Below, one piece after another: positions 8,837-16,663 of a DNA stretch of 21,531 bases. Source of the stretch: Silene noctiflora (Eukaryota > Streptophyta > Magnoliopsida > Caryophyllales > Caryophyllaceae). The notes under the pieces were generated by a model. That model worked only from the letters and a program-made list of their open reading frames with translations, was not told where the DNA came from and did no database searches. The DNA is taken from positions 106,427 through 127,957 of the forward strand of contig VHZZ01002057.1 of NCBI GenBank assembly GCA_009801015.1, written 5' to 3'. The stretch's first letter is position 1. Each line of letters starts with the position of its first letter. Position numbers and translations under genes: made by a program.

Positions 8837-10993
8837 TCAACTACCCTTTGAAACTGGAATTCTGCATCGAGCCAGCAATACTTTATTCATTTCAGCAATC
8901 TGCTCTAAAAGTTGAATAATCTTCTGCATATAAAGCAAACATCATGCCGTATTTGAGTTATAACGAAATGCTAAAACTAAAATAGTTACAGCAGCACATG
9001 AGGTTTAAAATACGTGATGTACAACACTGGTACTCTGATAATTTGACCCATGTTGAAGCCATATCTTAACCGATGCAATCATGCCATCCAAGAAAGATGC
9101 ATATATATATATATATATGGAAATTAAAGGGATAACATATGCTGGAAGGTCGGCATTCCATGTCCAAACCTGATGATCAATCTATTTCTCTCCTAGAAGG
9201 CTAATCAAAATCCTTTCATCAAGAAAAGCTTTGGAATTTGGGGAGAAAACTCATTCTCTCTATTTCCCTCCTCTCCCTCTCCCGCCTCTTTTTGTATCCA
9301 GACAAGGCCTAAGGGAGTGTTTAGATAGGTGGATTTGGAGAAAGAGAGGGGAGGGAAATGGAGGGAGGTGATGGAGAGACACCCGCCACTATTTCACTCC
9401 TACAAGCCTAATAAAAATCCTTCCAACAAGGGAAAAATTTGGAGCAAAAACTCTTCGCCTCCCTCATTCCTCCTCCCCTCCTTTTCCCTCCTCTTTTGCT
9501 ATCCAAACAAAGCCTAAAAGAGACACCAGCTACTATTTCAGCCAGCTTATGGAGAGACAGACAAATACTTTCGACATCTACTTTTTCATTTTATATGCTA
9601 CTCTGTATTGTGCTAGGGAACATAAAGTTTAGATTATCGCTTGAGCAACAATGACCACTAATTTCTCAAAAACCCTTTGCAAAATAGTACTGTTAATCAC
9701 TATACAATCATACAGAATGCTCACTACTTTATACAGAATCTGGAGCCATGTTAACACAACCATTATGAAAGTCAAATCCTCTCCTTTACCTTCTTAAACC
9801 TATTACTTGTATAAGATAGCCTAGTATTCAAAGCTTGGTTCAGTTTTCTGTCCCAACCAAAATGGTATTCCACTTGAGGCATTTGTTCCCAGCCTCTTAC
9901 TCTTTAGTTACTAACAAGTAACAACACTTTCACACATCAATTACGTACCCTTTTTTTCTCTCACCTTTGGACACTGATAACAAAATTCTAAGTTCCTAAG
10001 CACAAATGTTGTGTACCATAAATGAACTAAAGTTACGCCACTCAATGTTGAGTTGCCAGAAAAGAAACGAGCCAAGACAAGTGTAGCCCTCTATCTTCCT
10101 TCATTAAGTCAGGGTTTTGATGGTCTGCCAATACTTCAGCAGCGGTGCAGTGCATCAACTAATGATGAGCAAGTATACCCACACAAGCATACTGAATGCT
10201 AGTTTACCAAAAGCATACTAATCAATCATTAATCACGACCTTCAAAACCAGATGGGCATGCTGCAGGATCGTCAAAGGATTTAACGGTTTATATCATAAT
10301 ATAAACCATTGATTGCAAATACAAACACAAACTCAAAAATGCGCTTAATAAAAGCAACCAGAAATCTCATAATATATGTACAGTAATGCTAAATCATTAA
10401 CAATATAATCAATCACTAATAATAAAGCTTTCTTTCCCCCAATTTCCACAAAAACCCACATAATTGACACCAACATTTCAACAAACCATAATCACAAACA
10501 GCAAAACGGAAGAATTAAGCGAAAGCCGAGTACATTTACAAACACAACCAACCTCATCTTTCGCTTTAACGAGGGCTTTCAAATGCTCAACACTCTCCTC
10601 CCCACCGCCACCGCCACTAACAACCAATCTCCGTCGCCGCCACGAAACCCAACACCAAACAAAACCCAGAAACGACGCCATGGCAACGACAGAGCGAAAA
10701 GACGAAAGTAAACCATGAACAGAAAAACGAGCGAGGAAAGACACAAGCTTTGAATTCCAAAAATGGAGGGTAAAATCGAACCATTTAATCAGCTGGGTCA
10801 AATTCTTAGTACATTTGGGTGGAGGTGGTGGGGAATGAGACGAAGTAAGGTCGTCGGAGTCGATTGACAGTGGCGCGTGAGGCTGGGAATGCGGTGGCGC
10901 GTGTGGAAGTGGTGGCGCGTGGGGAATTGGGAGGTCTTCGTGGTTGATGGGTGGGAAGATAGAGAAGTCGTTGAAGTGATGATGATCCTCCAT
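8837..10993 (-). CDS. Unknown plant membrane protein with C-terminal coiled-coil exon (two coding exons)
   Basis: The proposed product is 175 residues, of unknown function, and resembles small plant proteins I recall only as uncharacterised. Exon 1 is 10553-10993 (147 codons, ATG at 10993). Exon 2 is 8837-8923 (28 codons plus TGA). The intron runs from a GT at 10551-10552 to an AG at 8924-8925, in phase 0. Residues 1-62 are His/Pro-rich with repeated 'PHAPP'. A hydrophobic stretch near residues 85-120 ('VVAMASFLGFVWCWVSW') is a likely membrane segment and is followed by 'RRRR'. A charged segment ('EHLKALVKAKDE') then joins exon 2, 'KIIQLLEQIAEMNKVLLAR', to make a heptad-like helix. A second version of exon 2 lies downstream at 8042-8128. 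The intron holds a tandem array of Tourist-like sequence and more MITEs. Splicing is inferred from sites and frame, not transcripts. Confidence 0.72.
9190..9309. mobile_element. Tourist-like MITE fragment (one end only)
   Basis: This stretch ends in 'gtatccagacaaggcc' at 9309, directly before TAA (9310-9312). Over about 120 bp it is colinear with the right half of the neighbouring element ('ggctaatcaaaatcctttc' against 'gcctaataaaaatccttcc', then the pyrimidine-rich tail). A matching left end is not adjacent, so it looks partial. Confidence 0.65.
9313..9514. mobile_element. Tourist-like MITE (PIF/Harbinger type)
   Basis: The left end 'gggagtgtttagatag' and right end 'ctatccaaacaaagcc' are inverted repeats, and both are flanked by TAA (9310-9312 and 9515-9517), the three-base target duplication of PIF/Harbinger elements. 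The element is 202 bp and non-coding, purine-rich on the left and pyrimidine-rich on the right. It sits in the large intron of the minus-strand gene, with its left TAA shared with an older fragment. Confidence 0.82.
9518..10552. other. Remainder of the large intron, no gene seen
   Basis: AT-rich intronic sequence. 'agagacaccagctactatttca' at about 9520 repeats a similar 23-bp motif at about 9373 inside the neighbouring MITE, so the MITE region has been partly duplicated. No further exon of the host gene or other coding signal is recognisable. Confidence 0.5.
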
Positions 10994-11106
10994 TTTCAAT
11001 CTCAAACACTCAAAACCTAATCCCCAAATTGACTTGCTACACTAGTTTCAGTTTCAATTTCAATTGATTCATGATTGGATTAAGAAAAATCAAGTTTAGT
11101 CGTGAC

Positions 11107-11205
11107 TCGTGGTAATGGGTTTTGGTTAAGGTGACATGGATAAGGAATTCGTTAATTGTGGAAATCGTGGTAATGGGTTTTGGTTAAGGTGACATGATTA
11201 AGAAA
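11107..11205. repeat. Two-copy direct repeat, 58-bp spacing
   Basis: The 32-bp string starting 'tcgtggtaatgggttttgg' and ending 'gtgacatg' occurs at 11107 and again at 11165 without a mismatch that I can see; the following bases ('gataag' against 'attaag') are similar. It lies about 115 bp upstream of the ATG at 10993 of the minus-strand gene, within its likely promoter. Confidence 0.8.
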
Positions 11206-11299
11206 TTGTTCGACAATTGAGTTTTTGGCAGGGGGTTAATCAACACAAAACATTTGTAATTGGAACTTCAAACAGTCAATAAAACAATTTAATAAGTCT

Positions 11300-11420
11300 A
11301 TAGTGACGGTCACAAGCTTCTACGTCTCACAAGCTCTCTCCCATTTGTTTTTCTACTTGCTCTCTCACTTGCATTATGTGAGACGTTACAAGCTTGTGAC
11401 GAAAAATGGTCGTTACAAAT
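11300..11420. mobile_element. Small inverted-repeat element (MITE-like)
   Basis: 'gtcacaagcttctacgtctc' near 11307 pairs with 'gagacgttacaagcttgtgac' near 11380-11400, giving inverted ends of about 23 bp around a pyrimidine-rich centre. I could not fix a target duplication, so the family is not assigned. It is non-coding. A second small hairpin follows at about 11461-11492 ('aacggttttacac' with 'gtgtaaaatcggtt'). Confidence 0.6.
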
Positions 11421-11972
11421 GAGAATTTGTGAAAACAATTTCGGAAATTACTTATATAAAACGGTTTTACACAAAAGTTAGTGTAAAATCGGTTAGTTAA
11501 TAGGCTTAAATACTCCTAAAGTAACCACTTATGACACCTTTTGTATATATAAAGGGGTACCATAAATTAAGTAGTCTCTCAATAACTTAGCGAAAGACCG
11601 TTTGTCCAGAGTTTTTGTGTTTTTATTGGTTTTACACGAGACTCCCTTATCAATTTCATTCAAATTATCGATAATTTGAATAAACTACCCAAATTATCTC
11701 CCTCACCCCCGCACCTCAATTAAACTAATCGATAAACAATTTAATTGACAAATCAAAACTAACAACTAATTTCAAATTATTTAAAATTTAATCGAAACAA
11801 CGAATTATTAATCAAGTTAAACTAGTTGGAACTAAGAACTAAGATCGAATTATGAATAAATTAATTGAAACAAATAATTATTAACCAAAATAACAAATAA
11901 TTAATCGAATTACTATCTACTTCACCGAAACAACGAATTATTATGGAAACAATAAAATCCTAATTAAATTAA
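11421..11972. other. AT-rich intergenic, no gene seen
   Basis: Very A/T-rich sequence with repeated 'aattaatcgaa'-type motifs and no recognisable exon. The last nine bases (11964-11972, ttaaattaa) are the left target duplication of the large nested element that follows. Confidence 0.5.
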
Positions 11973-12679
11973 CGAAAATTTTCCATTGTACCCCTTAATT
12001 TTGTCATATTTTCCATGGTATCCCTGCTTTTAAGAATATGTCCTTGATATCCTTGAGATTACATTTTTTGCCCATGGTACATCTTAATGTAACGGTTGTT
12101 AACGGAACGTTAAATTTTGATGACGTGACAATAATTAGTAAATTAAAAAGTAATAATAATTGTGAAATAAAAATAGAATTTTGAACATTTTTCATGGTAC
12201 CCCTGTACTTTATACATTATTCCCTAGATATCCCTAAGTTACAATAAAATAAGCATATGTGTTTGCAATTACAAGTCACCACCCAAAAAAATAACAAGGT
12301 TATCGATTTAAAAAGAGTTATGAAAAAAATAAATCCTGGATTACTTCATGGCTATGTTAGCTAGAAGAAAAATTTGAGGAATAAAGTTAATAATTACATG
12401 AGGCAAAGATGAAGATTTGTTCAAGCTCTTATAATTTAACACAAAAGTAACATTGATTATGTACATGTTGATGCTGGGTAAGAGTAAACGGGATCACATA
12501 TAGAATGATAGTAAAGGGAACCCCTTACCAAACTCTTACATTGCTTAAATCAATAGTATAGTGGGAAAACTGTATAAACTCATGGGTACCATGATAAAAT
12601 TGTTACATCTTAGGGATATTTGGGGAAGAATAAATAAAATATAGGGGCATGGGAAATGTTCAAAAATCTATTTTATTTC

Positions 12680-12911
12680 TATAAACTATGATCAATCTAG
12701 ATCATAATCATACAATCTTAGTATGATATCGTTTCAATAGAAAAGAGAGAGATGAGAAAAGGAATAATGATTGGATAATAATTGTTGTATATTGATTAAG
12801 ATAACCTGTGTACAATTACAAGCATGAATATATATAGACTAGGGGTAGATATATGTCAGTTAGTTAGTTAGTCTTGTAACTAACTTTTATAACAACCTAC
12901 TATATTCCACA
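12680..12911 (-). repeat. Copia 3' LTR
   Basis: This 232-bp terminal repeat matches 14468-14699 along its whole length at about 93-94 percent. On the minus strand it begins TGTGGAATATAG just after a G-rich polypurine tract (about 12912-12922). Confidence 0.93.
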
Positions 12912-12918
12912 TCCCCCC

Positions 12919-13905
12919 TCAAGATGAACTATCTTGGCAAAGCTTAAGCCCTAATTTAGCACAGAAAAGCAGATGCTCTTGTTTCCCTAATGCCTTAGTC
13001 ATTAAATCAGCTAATTGCAAATCACTTCTGACATGTTGAGTATACAAGAAGCCTTCTTCATGCTTGTCCCTAACAAAGTGACAGTCAATATTGAAATGCT
13101 TTGTCCTCTCATGAAAGACCGGATTTTGAGCAATGTGTTGAGCAACACGATTATCACAGTACAAGGGTATAGACAACTTGATGTCAACTCTTAAGTCTTT
13201 GAGCAAACCAAACAGCCAAACCAATTCACTGGATGTATATGACATACTGCGATACTCAGCTTCAATGGAACTTTTGCTGACTGTTACCTGCTTCTTAGTT
13301 TTCCAAGAAACAAGTGACTTTCCCAAGAAAACACAATACCCACTTAATGATTTGCATGTATAAGCACAAGATGTCCAATCTGCATCACTGTATGCTTGTA
13401 AACTTAAGGCAGAATCAGCAGAATAGAAGAGACCAACATTAATGGTGCCTTTCAAATACTTCAGAAGATGCTGTGTAGCCTGATAAATGAGTCTCCCTAG
13501 GCTTACTCAAAAATTGACTAAGATGTTGGACATTGTAAGCAATGTCTGGTCTTGTTAAACTTAAGTACAACAATCGACCAATTAACCTCCTATATACTTC
13601 AGGATCAGGTAAAGGTTCCCCGTAGTCAATAGAAAGCTTAAGACCCTTTTGCATAGGAAAAGAAACTGGTTTGTAGTCCTCAAACCCCGCATCTTTGATA
13701 ATGTCAAGAACATATTTCCTCTGGTTTAGCATGATGCCAGTGCTATTTCTGCCAATTTCTAGACCCAAAAAATATCTCATCTCACCAAAATCCTTTATAG
13801 TAAACTTCTAATGCAATTATTTCTTTAACAAAGAAAGAGCAGTCAAATCATCTCCAGTTAACAAGATATCATCCACATATACTAGAACCATCAAACAAAT
13901 TTTCT
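12919..13905 (-). pseudogene. Copia pol remnant: reverse transcriptase end and RNase H
   Basis: Minus-strand coding remnants of a copia polyprotein. The RNase H part (about 12919-13455) shows 'SDADWTSC', 'SLSGYCVFLG', 'SSIEAEYRSM' and 'HFNIDCHFVRDK', all standard in plant copia RNase H. The reverse transcriptase part lies to its right (about 13456-13905) and shows 'MRYFLGLEIGR', 'YRRLIGRLLYLSLTRPDIAY' and the 'YVDDILL' box. Gag, protease and integrase are not recognised in the window. The remnant is broken in a few places and is treated as a fossil. Confidence 0.9.
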
Positions 13906-14111
13906 GATAACATCAATCCATGCAACTCAGTTGTAGACAGAAAGAGAGGATCATCAAGTGGAGAATAAAGATTTTATTGAATGCCTGACTCTGAATTCGC
14001 CATTATTGAATTGATGTTGTTGATGAATTGAAAAGAACAAATTCAAAGAAATAACAATGAATTTATGATTGAATGAGTGCGGAAGCAGAAGTTGTGGATC
14101 GTTACCACTGA

Positions 14112-14454
14112 CTAGGTAGCACGGACACTCCTCCCAACTAGCCGTTCCGTGTCCGACACCGTGTCGGACACCTGGACACCCGACACTCGTCAGACACATG
14201 CCTATAGTTAGACGAGGAATAAAATGTCAAAAGAGATTGATTATAAGATGGGTTTGGGTGGGAAATGAGAATTAGTTATAGTCAAGGTCAAATTCTACCT
14301 TCACTTATGTAAATTTAATATCAAATACATTAAAAATATGAAATCATATGTTATTTACTACCAGAAAATATATATTTTATTAAATTTAAATAGCATGTCC
14401 CGTGTCCTAAATTTAATGGGATGTCGTGTCCGTGTCCGTTTTGGTTTTACCTAG
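14112..14454. mobile_element. hAT-like MITE inserted in the copia leader
   Basis: The ends 'ctaggta...cggacac' and 'gtgtccg...tacctag' are inverted, and an 8-bp direct repeat, accactga, flanks the element (14104-14111 and 14455-14462), as in hAT-type transposition. Near the left end lies a dense palindrome of 'gtccgacac/gtgtcggac' motifs. The element is 343 bp and non-coding. The right target copy overlaps the retroelement's primer-binding site, so this MITE arrived after the copia element. Confidence 0.85.
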
Positions 14455-14467
14455 ACCACTGATACCA
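14454..14467 (-). other. Copia primer-binding site (initiator-Met type)
   Basis: On the minus strand, directly after the 5' LTR, the sequence reads TGGTATCAGTGG. It resembles TGGTATCAGAGC, the usual copia site pairing with the 3' end of initiator methionine tRNA. The hAT-like MITE abuts it. Confidence 0.8.
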
Positions 14468-14699
14468 TATAAACTATGATCAATCTCGATCATAATCATA
14501 CGATCTTAGTATGATATTATTTGAATAGAAAAGAGAGAGATGAGAGAAGGAATAATGATCAGAAAATAATTGTTGTATATTGATTAAGATAACCTGTGTA
14601 CAATCACAAGTATGAATATATATAGATTAGGGGTAGATATATGTCGGTTAGTTAGTTAGTCTTGTAACTAACTTTTATAACAACCTACTATATTCTATA
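14468..14699 (-). repeat. Copia 5' LTR
   Basis: This 232-bp terminal repeat aligns without gaps to 12680-12911. Its outer boundary is fixed by the atttc target duplication at 14700-14704 and its inner boundary by the primer-binding site. Confidence 0.93.
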
Positions 14700-14773
14700 A
14701 TTTCATTTTTGTTTTTAATTTTTAATTTACTAATTACTGTCACGTCAACAAAATTTTACATTCTGTTATGTAA

Positions 14774-15062
14774 TCCATTGAATAATTAGGGGGTAAATTT
14801 TAATCGGGTGATAATTATTGGAAAAATTAATTAGTTGAATAATGAGTTCTTTGATGATAGGTTTGACATATAAGAGTAATGATTACTCGCGAGATATTTT
14901 ACTCCAATAATCATTACCCGGGGGGAGGGTGGGTAATGTATTACCCCTTCTTGAGGATAATAGATTCGGGAGGGGAATAATTACTCTCGTACCAAACATG
15001 GAAAATGCACCTTACATATCACTCCCCTATTTATTTCCCCCTTTTTAAATCCAAGCAAGTCC
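14774..15062. mobile_element. Tourist/Harbinger-like insert in the right foldback arm
   Basis: The arm alignment breaks at 14771-14773 (taa) and resumes at 15063-15065 (taa), so about 289 bp was inserted with a TAA duplication. The right end, 'ccaagcaagtcc', matches Tourist-like termini such as 'ccaaacaaagcc' at 9514. The left end does not show a clear inverted match, so it may be truncated or a different family. It is non-coding, with an internal palindrome around 'gtaatgatta...taatcattac'. Confidence 0.6.
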
Positions 15063-15235
15063 TAAGGAGTACCAAGAGCACAAAAATGGAACCTTAAGGG
15101 TACCATGATCAGATTCTTAAAAGTGGGGGAACCATGAAAAATCTGACAAAATTAAGGGATACCATGTAAAATTTCCATTAAATTAAACTAATTGAATTAC
15201 TTACAAAAAAAGGTTTTACATGGATTTCCCAAACT

Positions 15236-15312
15236 CCCACGTTCTAACCTAGGTTGAGACGTGGAAGATTACGTGGAACTCTCATGTCTCCACCTAGATT
15301 AGGACATGGGAG
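15236..15312. repeat. Short inverted repeat
   Basis: 'ctcccacgttctaacctagg' at about 15234 pairs with 'cctagattaggacatgggag' ending at 15312, making an imperfect hairpin with ends of about 20 bp. No target duplication was identified. It could be a very small MITE or a remnant of one. Confidence 0.6.
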
Positions 15313-15871
15313 TAGAGGTGGTCAGTGGGCCGGGCTCGGGGTGGGCTGGGTTGGCGGAGAGTGAGCCTGAACACACACCACTGGCTAGGGGTGTGATGGC
15401 CCTAGACCGGTCCGGTTGAGCAAAAAAAGGGTGGGCAATATGGGCTGGGCAGGAGCGAGCCCGGGACCGGCCTGGTTGGGGAAGCGGGTTGTGATAATGG
15501 GCATCGGTCCAGAGACAATTGGGACTAGTTGACCGAGCCGGGTCACAGTCGATCTAATTAGCCCGCACTTATATCCACGTCTACATGAAAGTTCGAGGAA
15601 ATATGGGAGTTCGCGGTCTAAATAATCTAGGTAAAGACATAAGGATGAATGTTCCAATTCTTTACAAAGGCTTGTTTTTGTGAATCAAAATTATTGAAGT
15701 GTAGCCCCTATAATTCATAATTCCATTTAGAAAAGAATTTCATGTGGCACAAATTAAATCATGCTCCATTCGCCGCCTGCATAATATTTGTTTAAGAACA
15801 TGAAGACCTTATCTAATAATGTAGTATAGCTTATTAACAATAGATAATCATAGTTTTTAGTGTTGATACTT

Positions 15872-15874
<3 letters not shown>
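15313..15874. other. GC-rich repeat stretch then AT-rich intergenic; no gene seen
   Basis: About 15318-15500 is rich in 'gggccgggct' and 'gagcccggga'-type words, a common low-complexity dispersed repeat in plant genomes. A minus-strand open frame at 15385-15657 runs through it but is compositionally driven and not called. The rest is AT-rich without exons. Confidence 0.5.

Positions 15875-15935
<61 letters not shown>
15875..15935. repeat. AT dinucleotide microsatellite
   Basis: A pure TA run of 61 bp with no interruption, likely length-polymorphic between individuals. Confidence 0.97.
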
Positions 15936-15937
<2 letters not shown>

Positions 15938-16663
15938 CGCGGTTTATGGAATTTCATATGTTGGTGGTTAAAGCTATATTGCCACCTAAATTTGTTCTCT
16001 AATTTATATTTTTGTTTTCTGAATTAAGTCAATACAATTTTAACATAGAAATAAAAATATTCTACGGATTAGTTTTTCTTTTTTTATGCTTAGTTAGAGG
16101 TATTTTAAATTTTTAATCAAGATAAACAAATGACGATTGGGGTCGAAGAGTTTTATCGAAATAAAGTTGACCATATGCTTTAAAAATGACAACTTATATA
16201 TATCAAAATTAAGAGACTCGGAGACTCAGGACTATGTCACAAACACAAACCAATGATTTTAACGACAAATCAACAAATTGAGTAACTAACATTATTTGAT
16301 TTGATAATTGATTGATACTACAATGGAGCACGTCTTTGTTGTCAAAATTCCTCTCTTAGTCGCTCCCCACAACACCTTTTCCATTTTCATCCTACTCCAA
16401 ATTTTAAAAACACTATCCATACTATGTAGACACCCCTTAAAACTCCAAAAACACAAAAAAAAAAAAAAAAAAAACAAAAAAAGGTCTCCCTCTTAGTTTG
16501 TTCAAACTGTCTTAGGCACATGACAATTTGACATTAGATGTCCGGCCATTCTACAAGCTACTAGCCTTCTCATGACCACCACCGCCACCACCACCGTCAT
16601 TTCAACAGTCACATCCCATAGAGGAACCCGCTAATCAATCAATTTCCGCAACATCAACTCACC
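15936..16663 (+). other. Upstream region of the receptor kinase gene
   Basis: No gene is seen. An A-run at 16455-16474, followed by C and seven more A, interrupts the region. The last 100 bp before the ATG are C-rich with 'caccaccgccaccacc' repeats and end in 'tcaccATGG', a good plant start context. No convincing TATA box was found near the start. Confidence 0.5.

Larger units (their letters stand above)
12680..14699 (-). mobile_element. Ty1/copia LTR retrotransposon fossil, incomplete
   Basis: This is an old copia-type element lying on the minus strand inside the foldback element. It has two 232-bp LTRs, a tRNA-iMet-type primer-binding site beside the right LTR, a polypurine tract beside the left LTR, and a 5-bp target duplication (atttc at 12675-12679 and 14700-14704). 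The interior is far shorter than a whole copia element, and only the 3' part of pol (reverse transcriptase and RNase H) is recognisable. It is broken in several places and could move only with help from elsewhere, if at all. The LTRs differ at about 15 of 232 sites (about 6.5 percent), suggesting an insertion a few million years ago at commonly assumed plant rates. An hAT-like MITE lies inside it. Confidence 0.93.
11973..15177. mobile_element. Mutator-like foldback element, now interrupted by other elements
   Basis: The outer ends 'cgaaaattttccattgtacc' and, reversed, 'tggaaattttacatggtatc' start long inverted arms that keep pairing through 'ccttaattttgtca', 'ttttaagaat', 'gacgtgaca', 'taattagtaaatta' and 'ttttgaacatt', about 275 bp per arm. 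A 9-bp direct repeat, ttaaattaa, flanks it (11964-11972 and 15178-15186), as expected of Mutator-like elements. The repeated 'catggtaccc' motif within the arms is characteristic. Without the two insertions in the right arm, the original unit would be roughly 0.9 kb and non-coding. The family assignment rests on TSD length and long TIRs. Confidence 0.75.

Noticed and set aside
13954-14199. Minus-strand 81-codon frame spanning the copia leader and hAT-like MITE
   Set aside because: It crosses an insertion boundary between two elements, so it cannot be one ancestral gene.
15385-15657. Minus-strand 90-codon frame in a GC-rich block
   Set aside because: Driven by low-complexity gggccgggc-type repeat words; no domain and no promoter or splice signals.
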